From: Prescottella agglutinans
GTDB taxonomy: Bacteria > Actinomycetota > Actinomycetes > Mycobacteriales > Mycobacteriaceae
Reading direction: 5' to 3'
Assembly: GCF_004011865.1 (NCBI RefSeq)
Contig: NZ_RKLP01000013.1
Span: 62,001 to 126,000, forward strand
DNA: 64,000 nucleotides
Part shown: positions 16,588-24,159 of the stretch, piece by piece
How the letters are laid out: every line of letters begins with the position of its first letter
How positions within the stretch are numbered: position 1 is the first letter of the stretch
Notes under the pieces: generated by a model
Database searches by the model: none
What the model was told of the DNA's origin: nothing
What the model saw: only the letters and a program-made list of their open reading frames with translations
Made by a program: the position numbers and the translations under genes

Positions 16588-17178
16588 ATGCCGGTATCCA
16601 GCGCCGACGCCCGCCGAGGCGGGCCTCGCAAGCGTGACCTCGTGTTGCGCACGGTCGTCGACGAACTTGCCGTGACGACGTATGCGCAGCTGACGGTCGA
16701 ACGCATCGCGGAGGCGAGCGGGGTGCACAAGACGACGCTGTACCGGTGGTGGTCGGGCAAGCCCGAACTGGTGGCCGACGCCCTCGCGACCCTGATGGAC
16801 ACCGGGCCGGTGCCCGATACGGGCAGCACCCGCCGCGATCTCGTGGAATGGCTGACCGGGACCGCGCGCAACTATGCGGGCTCGCCGCTCGGCGTCGCGA
16901 TGCCGGCCCTCATCAGTGATCTGGCCCGCACGCCCGAGGGGCTCGCCGCGTTCCGCGTCGCGTTCCTCGCCGAACGTCGCGCCAACTGCGCCGAGGTGAT
17001 CGAGAGGGGAGTGGGCCGTGGGGATCTGCCGGCCGATCTCGACGTCGACCTGTTCATGGACACGCTCGCGGGCGCGGTGTTCTACCGTCAGGTGGTGACC
17101 GGCGGCCGCGTCGATTCGGACACCGCCGAGCGGGTGGTCGACCTGCTGCTACCTGCGGCGGGTGCCGCCCGCCGGTAG
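16588..17178 (+). CDS. TetR-family transcriptional regulator
   Basis: 196 residues from ATG 16588. The helix-turn-helix is LTVERIAEASGVHKTTLYRW (about 34-53). The C-terminal domain resembles the TetR_C_11 type (GVAMPALISDLARTPEGLAA). It is divergent from the LOG-NUDIX operon over the palindrome at 16543-16560 and is probably autoregulated. The ligand is unknown; a nucleobase or cytokinin-like compound would fit the neighbour but is speculative. Confidence 0.85.
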   Translation: MPVSSADARRGGPRKRDLVLRTVVDELAVTTYAQLTVERIAEASGVHKTTLYRWWSGKPELVADALATLMDTGPVPDTGSTRRDLVEWLTGTARNYAGSPLGVAMPALISDLARTPEGLAAFRVAFLAERRANCAEVIERGVGRGDLPADLDVDLFMDTLAGAVFYRQVVTGGRVDSDTAERVVDLLLPAAGAARR

Positions 17179-17351
17179 CGACTTCCGCGAGAACATCTGC
17201 GGCGCAGTGAAACCCGAGAAGAGTCTTCCGGCGGCGCGGTCGGCCGGATAAATCACGGGTGCGCATTCGAATCGAAACCCCAGCGTCGCCGTCGGGATCG
17301 AGATTCGTTGCTAGGCTCCACCTTGCTGCATCAATCGCAGAGGAGTCGGTC

Positions 17352-18224
17352 GTGATCGATTCGAGTACCCGAGTCATTCACCGCAATCTGGATGTCGACG
17401 GCGTCCGCGTCTTCTACCGGGAGTCCCTGCCGAAACGGACCGATGCGCCCGTGCTGCTTCTCCTGCACGGCTTTCCGTCGGCCTCGCACCAGTTCCGTCG
17501 ACTCATCGACGTGCTCGGTTCACGCTACCGGTTGATCGCTCCGGACTGTCCCGGCTCGGGCTACACCGAGACGCCGGATCGGTTCGTCTACTCGTTCGAC
17601 CGTCTCGCCGACGTCATCGAAGGCTTCGTCCAGCGACTGGGTCTGGAGCGCTTCGCGATGTACGTCTTCGACTTCGGCGCGCCGGTCGGATTCCGGGTCG
17701 CCGAACGCCACCCCGAGTGGATCTCCGGGCTGATCGTGCAGAACGGAAACGCCTACGCGGAGGGACTGGGCGACGCACTCCGTCAGCTCGTCGTCCTGGA
17801 CCCCGAATCGCCGGGGACCGTCGACACCGTCGGCAGCTTCATGACCGCGGGCGCCACGCGCGGCCAGTACGAGACCGGTGTCCCGGACCCCGACCTGCTC
17901 GACCCGGACAGCTGGACCCTCGATCAACACTTCCTCGACTCGCCCGGCCGCAAGGACGCGCAGGCGGCGCTGCTCTTCGACTACCACTCCAATGTCGAGC
18001 GCTACGACCGCTGGCAGACCTGGTTGCGGACGCACACCCCGCCGACGCTCGTCGTCTGGGGTCGTCACGATCCGTTCTTCACCGAACCCGGGGCGGTCGC
18101 CTACCTGAACGATCTGCCGCACGCCGAGCTCCACCTCTTCGACACGGGCCACTTCGCGCTCGAGACCCACCTGCCGCGAATCGCGCCGCTGATCGCCGAC
18201 TTCCTCGACCGGACGACGACCTAG
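17352..18224 (+). CDS. alpha/beta hydrolase with Asp nucleophile (dehalogenase/epoxide hydrolase type)
   Basis: 290 residues starting at GTG 17352 behind AGAGGAG. The oxyanion motif is LHGFPSASHQF (residues 39-49). The nucleophile elbow reads YVFDFGAPVG with Asp107 where lipases have Ser, which is typical of haloalkane dehalogenases and epoxide hydrolases. The acid and base are probably the Asp of WGRHDPFF and the His of DTGHFALE. The exact substrate cannot be told by eye. The stop overlaps the convergent MFS gene by four bases. Confidence 0.78.
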   Translation: MIDSSTRVIHRNLDVDGVRVFYRESLPKRTDAPVLLLLHGFPSASHQFRRLIDVLGSRYRLIAPDCPGSGYTETPDRFVYSFDRLADVIEGFVQRLGLERFAMYVFDFGAPVGFRVAERHPEWISGLIVQNGNAYAEGLGDALRQLVVLDPESPGTVDTVGSFMTAGATRGQYETGVPDPDLLDPDSWTLDQHFLDSPGRKDAQAALLFDYHSNVERYDRWQTWLRTHTPPTLVVWGRHDPFFTEPGAVAYLNDLPHAELHLFDTGHFALETHLPRIAPLIADFLDRTTT

Positions 18225-19369
18225 GGCGCTCCGCGGGGGCGGCGGGTGGCGCCCGCCAGCCCGGCGGCCAGCACGAGAACGAGTGCGGCGCAGACGAAGG
18301 CCGAGCGGAAGCCGTCGCCGAGCATCGGCGTCACGACGAGCGGTCCGAGGATCTGGCCCAGCCCGTAGACGGCGGTGAGCGCTGCTGCGGCGCGCGGAAT
18401 CCCCAGCCCGAGTGCCGAGTCCATGGCGAGCAGGGTGATACCCATGAAGGTCCCGCCGAACAGGACGGCCGCGACCAGGGCGGCCGCCGGACCGGCGACC
18501 AGCGCGGGCAGCAGCGCGGAGACGGCCTGCAGCAGCAGCGCGAGTGCGAGCAGTGACTCCGCGGACCAGCGGCGCAACGCTCTCGCCCACAGCAGCGGCG
18601 ACGGGATCGCGGCGAGCCCGACCACCACCCAGGCCGCGGGGCCCGTCCACTCGGCGCCCCCGGCCGACACCGCCGCAACCAGGAACGTGCCGAGGATGAT
18701 GTAGCCCAGGCCCTCGAGGAAGTAACCCGTGCCGAGGGTCCACCAGTGCACCGACGGGGAAGTGCGCGAGGGGGATCCGCCGGAAGGGGATGGGGGAGAA
18801 GCTCCCGGCGGCAGGTTCCAGGCGACGGCGGAGTAGCCGACCGTGACCGCGGCCGCGAGGACCCAGAGCACGGTCCACGACACGACCGGTCCGAGCGCCG
18901 CGACGAGAACGCCCGACGTCGCGATCCCGGCCCCGACGCCGGTGAACGTCACGCCCGCCGACGGATGGCCGACCACCGCGGTGGCGCAGTACACGAAGAC
19001 CGCGGCACTGGCCATGCCGGCCACGACCCGCGCGGCCAGCCACACGCGGACGTCGGTGCCGGTGACCATGACGAGTTCGCTCACGACGAGCGCCAGGATC
19101 GCCGAACGGAAGAGGGTGCGCGAGCGTGCCCCGGCGGGATGGACGGCCAGCGCGATGGCGCCCAGGAAGTAGCCGAGGTAGTTGGCTGTCGCGACGAGGG
19201 CGGTGTCCGTGTGCGAGACCCCGGCCTGCTCCTGCATGAGGGGGAGCAGGGGCGTGTACACGAATCGGCCGACGCCCATCGCCGCGGCGAGTCCGGCGGC
19301 GGCGCGAACCACCGTCGCGCGGGCGTACCGGCGCGGCGCGACCGTCTCGGTCCGCATCGGCAGGTTCAC
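18221..19369 (-). CDS. YbfB/YjiJ-type MFS transporter
   Basis: 382 residues with about twelve hydrophobic segments. The opening MGVGRFVYTPLLPLMQEQAG and the later FLEGLGYIILGTF match the YbfB/YjiJ subgroup of major-facilitator transporters, whose substrates are largely unknown. A Pro/Ser-rich loop separates the two halves (ASPPSPSGGSPSRTSPS). It starts at GTG 19369 and diverges from a LysR gene 86 bases away, its likely regulator. Confidence 0.82.
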   Translation of the reverse strand: MNLPMRTETVAPRRYARATVVRAAAGLAAAMGVGRFVYTPLLPLMQEQAGVSHTDTALVATANYLGYFLGAIALAVHPAGARSRTLFRSAILALVVSELVMVTGTDVRVWLAARVVAGMASAAVFVYCATAVVGHPSAGVTFTGVGAGIATSGVLVAALGPVVSWTVLWVLAAAVTVGYSAVAWNLPPGASPPSPSGGSPSRTSPSVHWWTLGTGYFLEGLGYIILGTFLVAAVSAGGAEWTGPAAWVVVGLAAIPSPLLWARALRRWSAESLLALALLLQAVSALLPALVAGPAAALVAAVLFGGTFMGITLLAMDSALGLGIPRAAAALTAVYGLGQILGPLVVTPMLGDGFRSAFVCAALVLVLAAGLAGATRRPRGAP

Positions 19370-19400
19370 TTCCTTCCCCCTTCGTCGCCTCGACGCTATG

Positions 19401-19440
19401 TGCGGCTCACGGCCGCACGGAAATGCCGGTTCGACGGCAT
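19401..19440. promoter_or_regulatory. LysR-type operator region
   Basis: Two inverted repeats sit between the MFS and LysR genes: TGCGGC-TCACG-GCCGCA (19401-19417) and ATGCCG-N6-CGGCAT (19423-19440). The second has the A/T-flanked dyad typical of LysR recognition sites and ends 15 bases before the LysR start. Confidence 0.6.
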
Positions 19441-19455
19441 CTATGCTCTGTGGTT

Positions 19456-20313
19456 ATGAATGTCGAGTTGCGGCATCTGCGGGCGTTGATCGCGGTGATC
19501 GACGCCGGCACGTTCACGGCCGCCGCCGAGCGGCTCAACATCACGCAACCCGCACTGACGCGCACGATCCAGCAACTCGAGGCGACACTCGGAACCCGGC
19601 TGCTCGAGCGGACGTCGCGGTCGATGGCGCCGACCGAGGACGGGCAGGCGTTCGCCGAACGTATTCGCCTCGTCCTCGGTGATCTGGACGTCGCGATCGC
19701 GTCCGCGCAGGCCAACCGGACGGTGCGGCTGGGATTCAGCTGGCTGCTTCCCGATCCGTGGGCGCACGACACGATCGCCGCCTGCGAGGAACGCTCCGGT
19801 GCGCGGGTGTTGCTGCAGCGGTGCGACGACCCGGTGGCGGCGCTGCGGGACGGCGTCGTCGACGCCGCCGTGATGCGCGGGGAGGTTCCGCGTGGGGCAC
19901 TGGCCGTGCATCACTTGTTCTCGGAGCCACGGATCGCCGCAGTCAGCGCCCGCTCACCCCTCGCGGAGCGGGACACCGTCACGTGGGGCGAGCTGGGAAC
20001 GTATCCGCTGGTCGTCAACACGCTGACCGGGACGACCCGTGCCGAGTCGTGGACCGAGCCCGACCCGAGCCGAGAGATCGTGACCTGCACCAACTTCGAC
20101 GAGTGGCTGGAACTGGTCGCGGCCGATCGGGGCGTGGGAGCGGTACCGGTGGCCGCCCGCCGCCGCGTGCACCATCACAACGTGCGTTTCGTCGACATCG
20201 CCGACGCGGCGCCCACCGCGGTGAGCCTCGTGTACGTCGCGAGCCGCGTGACTCCGCTGATGCGGGTCCTGCGGGACTGCGCGCTCGTCGAGGCCCACCG
20301 CCTCCGGGGCTGA
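19456..20313 (+). CDS. LysR-family transcriptional regulator
   Basis: 285 residues. The N-terminal helix-turn-helix is classic (FTAAAERLNITQPALTRTIQ, residues 17-36, then LEATLGTRLLER). The substrate-binding domain follows from about 90. The ATG at 19456 gives the canonical short MNVELRHLRAL start. It is divergent from the YbfB-type transporter, which it probably controls, and convergent with the flavin monooxygenase gene 11 bases away. Confidence 0.88.
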   Translation: MNVELRHLRALIAVIDAGTFTAAAERLNITQPALTRTIQQLEATLGTRLLERTSRSMAPTEDGQAFAERIRLVLGDLDVAIASAQANRTVRLGFSWLLPDPWAHDTIAACEERSGARVLLQRCDDPVAALRDGVVDAAVMRGEVPRGALAVHHLFSEPRIAAVSARSPLAERDTVTWGELGTYPLVVNTLTGTTRAESWTEPDPSREIVTCTNFDEWLELVAADRGVGAVPVAARRRVHHHNVRFVDIADAAPTAVSLVYVASRVTPLMRVLRDCALVEAHRLRG

Positions 20314-20324
20314 GTCAGCCGAGG

Positions 20325-21956
20325 TCAGCCGACCTGCCGGTCGCCGGCCGCCACCTCGGCGCCCACGGCCCGTCGCAGCGCGGCCGCGAGGGCCGGCCGG
20401 TCGCCGCCGTCGACCACCGCGGCGATGTGGGCGTCGGGCCGGACGACCCACACCTCGTTCTCCTCGGCATTGGTTGCGGCCGTGAGCAGTCCGCTGGTGT
20501 CGACGTCGGCCAGCGCATGCAGCCGGATCGGGGCGTGCGTCGCGGCCAGGGCGATCTGCCGGACGTCGGCCGGGTCGACGGCGGCGCCGTGCAGCAGCAG
20601 CACACCGTGCCGGGCGATCTCCCGCAGCCGCGCGCAGCTCTGCCCGCGCACGGTCACCGGGACGTCCGGCACCAGCACGCCCGGAACCGGGGCGGGTGAG
20701 ACACCCCGCTCCGGGCGGCCGGCGAACGGACGCCGCACGTCCGGCGTCGTCAGGGGGGAGTCGACGTACCAGAACGGTTCCGCCAGACGCCCCGAGTCCA
20801 CGGCGGCCCGTGCCGCCGGATCGGACGCCGCGGTCTCGAGCACGGCCTTGCGCCGGGCGTGCTGCTCGTCGGTCTGCGGGACGAGGAAATCCATCGTCGC
20901 CGACGTCACCTCGAGGTTCTCGGCCGCCGCGGCGCGTCGCTCGAGGTCGTAGGTCTCCAGCAGGGACGCGTCGGCCCAGCCACGCAGCACGAACGCGAGC
21001 TTCCACGCGGCGTTCTCGGCGTCACCGACGCCGGAGTTCAGGCCGCGCGCACCGAACGGCGAGACGATGTGCGCGCAGTCCCCGGCCAGCAGCACCCGGC
21101 CCACCCGCATGCGGTCCGCGAGCCGGGCGTGGAAGCGGTACACCGACTTCCACACGATCCGGTACGGGGTGTCGCCGATGATCTGGCGGATCCGGGTGTC
21201 CAGCGCGCCGCTCTCGACCTCGGCGTCGAGGTCGTAGTCGCCGGGCACCTGCCAGTCGATGCGGAACGTCGAGTCCGGGCACGGGTGGATCAGCACCTGC
21301 CGGCCCGGGTTCCACTCGGGGTCGAAGTAGAAGCGGCGCTCGTTGCCCCAGCCGGGGATGTCGGCCTGGATGTCGCAGATGAGGAACTTGTCGTCGAACG
21401 ACCGGCCGGGGAACCCGACGCCGAGCTGACGACGCAGCTCGCTGCTGCGCGAACCGGTGGCCATCACCGCGTAGTCGGCCGCCACCGTCACCGGGCCCGC
21501 GTCCGTCGCACACCCGAGCCGGACCTCGGCCGAGTCCTGGTCGATGCGCTCGACCGCGTGACCCCACCGCACCTCGATGAGCGGCTGCTCGGCGATGGCC
21601 TCGTCGAGCAGCTCCTCGGTGCGGGCTTGCGAGACGTTGACGAAGGGCGGGAACGGCGACAGTCCGTGGTCGACGAACTTCTGCGAGAACAGCTCGTTGT
21701 CGCGGTGGAACGTGCGCGCGGTGTCCCACGTGACGCCCTCGGACGCGATCTGCTCCCCGACGCCGATCGCGGCCCACACCTCGAGAACGTCCCGCTGCTG
21801 GCAGATGGCTTTGGACCCGATCGGGTCCCGCTCGGCCCGGCCGTCGAGCAGCACGACCCGTACGCCCCATCGGGCCAGCAGCAGCGCCGTGGTCTGGCCG
21901 ACCGGACCGTTGCCGATCACCGCCACGGTTCCGGTGTGAATGTGGTTGACACCCAT
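20325..21956 (-). CDS. FAD-dependent aromatic monooxygenase (MhpA/PheA type)
   Basis: 543 residues, class A flavoprotein hydroxylase. The N-terminal FAD fold GNGPVGQTTALLLARWG begins at residue 15, and the second FAD motif RVLLAGDCAHIVSPFGARGL is at about 298-317. The C-terminal thioredoxin-like domain typical of 3-(3-hydroxyphenyl)propionate and phenol hydroxylases covers about 430-540. Such enzymes hydroxylate phenolic rings with NAD(P)H and oxygen. AGGAG lies before the ATG at 21956. It is the second gene of an operon with the MBL-fold hydrolase (27-base gap). Confidence 0.82.
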   Translation of the reverse strand: MGVNHIHTGTVAVIGNGPVGQTTALLLARWGVRVVLLDGRAERDPIGSKAICQQRDVLEVWAAIGVGEQIASEGVTWDTARTFHRDNELFSQKFVDHGLSPFPPFVNVSQARTEELLDEAIAEQPLIEVRWGHAVERIDQDSAEVRLGCATDAGPVTVAADYAVMATGSRSSELRRQLGVGFPGRSFDDKFLICDIQADIPGWGNERRFYFDPEWNPGRQVLIHPCPDSTFRIDWQVPGDYDLDAEVESGALDTRIRQIIGDTPYRIVWKSVYRFHARLADRMRVGRVLLAGDCAHIVSPFGARGLNSGVGDAENAAWKLAFVLRGWADASLLETYDLERRAAAAENLEVTSATMDFLVPQTDEQHARRKAVLETAASDPAARAAVDSGRLAEPFWYVDSPLTTPDVRRPFAGRPERGVSPAPVPGVLVPDVPVTVRGQSCARLREIARHGVLLLHGAAVDPADVRQIALAATHAPIRLHALADVDTSGLLTAATNAEENEVWVVRPDAHIAAVVDGGDRPALAAALRRAVGAEVAAGDRQVG

Positions 21957-21983
21957 CGCAAATACTCCTGACGCTCGCCCGGA

Positions 21984-22946
21984 TCAGCCCTGCAGCTGAG
22001 CCCAGACCTCGCGGTCGCGGTCCGCGGTCCAGATCACCGGGCGCTCGATGCCGGACAGCTCGTCCCACACGCGGGAGACGTCGAACGGCAGGCAGTGCTC
22101 GAAGATCGGCCAGTGGCCGTACTTCTCGAACAGGGCGGCGTGGGTGGCCTCGAAGGCCTCCTTGAGCGTGCCGCCACGCTGCTGGACCGCACCGACCTCG
22201 GTGAGCATCACGTTCAGGAAGTGCCGGGTCTGCTCGATCGCGGCGTCGACCTCCTCGCGGCCGCGGCTGACGGCGCCGCGTCCACCGATCAGCGCCTCGG
22301 CGCCCAGCGCCTTGATGCCGTCGAGAGTGCCTGTGGCCCAGTCGCGGTGGAATGCGTCGCCGGTGTAGAGCGCGGCCTGCGCCTCGACGAGGTCGCCGGC
22401 GAAGAGGATCTTCTGCTGGGGCAGCCAAGCGACGATGTCGCCCTCGGTGTGCCCGCGGCCGAGGTGCTTGAGCACCAGATCGCCGCGGTCACCGCCGAGG
22501 TCGATGGTCAGTTCGTCGGAGAACGTCAGGGTGGGCCAGGTGAGGCCGGGGACCGAGTCGGCGCCCTTCGCCAGACGCGGCATGCGGCCGAACTCGGACG
22601 CCCAGTCCTCCTTGCCGCGCTCGGCGATCAGCTTGCGGGTGTTGTCGTGCGCGACGATGATCTCGGCGTCGAACGCGGACGCGCCCAGGACCCGCACCGC
22701 GTGGTAGTGGGAGAGCACCAGGTAGCGCACGGGCTTGTCGGTGTGCTGGCGCAGCTTCGCGAGCCAGTCCTGCGCGGCGACCGGTGTCGCAAGGGCCTCG
22801 AAGCAGACGAGGAAGTCCTCGCCCTCGATCGCTCCCAGGTTGGGATCGCCCTCGGCCGTGAGCGCGTAGACGCCGTCGGCGAGGACCTCCAGGGTCTGCT
22901 CCTTCTCGCCGAGGTCGGCAGAGGAGGCGAAGGACAGTGCGGCCAT
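21984..22946 (-). CDS. MBL-fold metallo-hydrolase with altered HxHxDH motif
   Basis: 320 residues from ATG 22946. Metallo-beta-lactamase fold elements are LSHYHAVRVLGAS (His80, His82), LGRGHTEGDIVAW (about 160) and LFAGDLVEAQ (about 178). The usual HxHxDH has Val and Arg in place of the Asp and third His, so the second metal site is changed or absent. It is the first gene of the operon with the flavin monooxygenase and starts 17 bases downstream of a MarR-like operator. It probably hydrolyses a ring-cleavage or ester intermediate; this is inferred from context. Confidence 0.78.
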   Translation of the reverse strand: MAALSFASSADLGEKEQTLEVLADGVYALTAEGDPNLGAIEGEDFLVCFEALATPVAAQDWLAKLRQHTDKPVRYLVLSHYHAVRVLGASAFDAEIIVAHDNTRKLIAERGKEDWASEFGRMPRLAKGADSVPGLTWPTLTFSDELTIDLGGDRGDLVLKHLGRGHTEGDIVAWLPQQKILFAGDLVEAQAALYTGDAFHRDWATGTLDGIKALGAEALIGGRGAVSRGREEVDAAIEQTRHFLNVMLTEVGAVQQRGGTLKEAFEATHAALFEKYGHWPIFEHCLPFDVSRVWDELSGIERPVIWTADRDREVWAQLQG

Positions 22947-22962
22947 GAGGTCACCTCGAATA

Positions 22963-22976
22963 GTCAAAGCTTTGAT
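22963..22976. promoter_or_regulatory. MarR-type operator copy 1
   Basis: GTCAAAGCTTTGAT contains the perfect 12-base palindrome TCAAAGCTTTGA (22964-22975). It lies just upstream of the MBL-hydrolase start. The core is shared with two other sites near the marR gene and the symporter operon. Confidence 0.7.
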
Positions 22977-23015
22977 TGATAATGCGGACAAGGTAAGCCG
23001 TGTCACACGAGATAT

Positions 23016-23029
23016 GCAAGTCTTTGACC
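23016..23029 (-). promoter_or_regulatory. MarR-type operator copy 2 (degenerate)
   Basis: Read on the minus strand this is GGTCAAAGACTTGC, matching the GTCAAAG-N-TTG core of the other two copies. It lies 46 bases upstream of the marR start codon, so it could mediate autoregulation. Confidence 0.5.
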
Positions 23030-23074
23030 AAATCCGATACGAAACTCGCGGGTGCGGGCTCTAATCTGTCCGGC

Positions 23075-23641
23075 ATGACCGACGCCGACCGCGTGAACGC
23101 TGCGAGCCGTGACGGCCGCGAGGACATCGACGACCTCGACTTCCTGTCGTTCGTCGACTTCGCGGTGCGCAAGACGACCCGGGCCATGCCCGACGTCGAC
23201 CCGGTGTCGATGAAACTCGTCCTGGAACTGACCCGTGTCGCCAGCGCGCTGGTCTACGACCTCGAATCCACCGTGCACCGTCCCGGCGGGTGGAGTTGGC
23301 CCGGCTTCCGGGTGCTGTTCGTGCTGTGGCTGGCCGGCCCCAGCGAGGCCAAGCGGGTGGCGAAGCTGTCGGGCATGAGCCGCGCGGCGGTGTCCGCCCT
23401 GGTCAACACCCTGGAACGCGATGGATACGTGACGCGTCGTCGCTCTGACGTGGATCGTCGGGCCGTCGAATTGCGGCTGACCGACGCCGGGCTCGAGGCC
23501 ATCACCACCACGTACGCCGAGCACAACCGTCGTGAGCAGGTCTGGGCGAGCGCGCTCACCAAGCCGGAGCGGACGATCCTGATCGGACTGCTCGAGAAGC
23601 TGGCTACGTCGTCGTCGCCGGAGCTCCACACCCGCGACTGA
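23075..23641 (+). CDS. MarR-family transcriptional regulator
   Basis: 188 residues from ATG 23075 (an in-frame start at 23000 would add 25 residues that overlap an operator-like site). The winged helix is clear: KRVAKLSGMSRAAVSALVNT (about 95-114), then LERDGYVTRRRSDVDRRAVE as the wing. MarR proteins usually release DNA on binding phenolic ligands, which fits the adjacent aromatic hydroxylase. It stands between the hydrolase-monooxygenase operon and the symporter operon, both bearing the same operator-like motif. Confidence 0.87.
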   Translation: MTDADRVNAASRDGREDIDDLDFLSFVDFAVRKTTRAMPDVDPVSMKLVLELTRVASALVYDLESTVHRPGGWSWPGFRVLFVLWLAGPSEAKRVAKLSGMSRAAVSALVNTLERDGYVTRRRSDVDRRAVELRLTDAGLEAITTTYAEHNRREQVWASALTKPERTILIGLLEKLATSSSPELHTRD

Positions 23642-23747
23642 CCCGACCGAAAGGTCCGGATCGGGTCGGTTGCGCAGGTTTCCTGCATCGGCTGGCCGCC
23701 CCCTTGCATATTGTGACTGCCCTCACCTACGGTATGCCCACCACGCA

Positions 23748-23767
23748 GTGGTCAAAGCATTGACCAC
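23748..23767. promoter_or_regulatory. MarR-type operator copy 3
   Basis: GTGGTCAA-AGCA-TTGACCAC is a perfect 8-base inverted repeat, 30 bases upstream of the DUF485 start codon. Its GTCAAAGC-TTGA core is the same as in copy 1. Confidence 0.75.
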
Positions 23768-23797
23768 ATGCCTCCCGCTCATATCCCCGAGGTGACC

Positions 23798-24157
23798 ATG
23801 TCGCTTGGCCTGTCGCCGGCCGATGCCGCGCGCCCAGACTCCCCGGCTTCGCCGGATCCGTTAGCCGCCGATGCCGGCCTCGACGCGATTCTCGCCGTCG
23901 CTCGCCGTCGCCGTCGCGTCTCGCTCGTCTCCGCGGCGGTGCTCTTGATCGTCTTCATGGGCTACATCGTGCTGACGACCTCGACCAGCGTGCTGTCCGG
24001 TCGATTCGCCGGCCTCGGCCTGGCCTACTGGGCCGGGTTCGGGGTCTTCGTCGGGATCCTCGTCGTCGCGCAGTTCTACGTCCGCTGGGCGCGCCGCATG
24101 GACGGGATCATCGACGCCCACCTGGCCGAGCTCGAACTCCCGAAGGACGGTGAGTGA
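23798..24157 (+). CDS. DUF485 membrane protein (YjcH-like)
   Basis: 119 residues from ATG 23798, preceded by GAGGTGACC. The alternative ATG at 23768 lies inside the operator's downstream edge. Two transmembrane helices are visible (VSLVSAAVLLIVFMGYIVLT and LAYWAGFGVFVGILVVAQFY). This is the usual layout of DUF485 proteins, which accompany acetate/solute:sodium symporters of the ActP type, as here. The stop overlaps an in-frame GTG of the symporter (GTGA). Confidence 0.85.
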   Translation: MSLGLSPADAARPDSPASPDPLAADAGLDAILAVARRRRRVSLVSAAVLLIVFMGYIVLTTSTSVLSGRFAGLGLAYWAGFGVFVGILVVAQFYVRWARRMDGIIDAHLAELELPKDGE

Positions 24158-24159
24158 CA

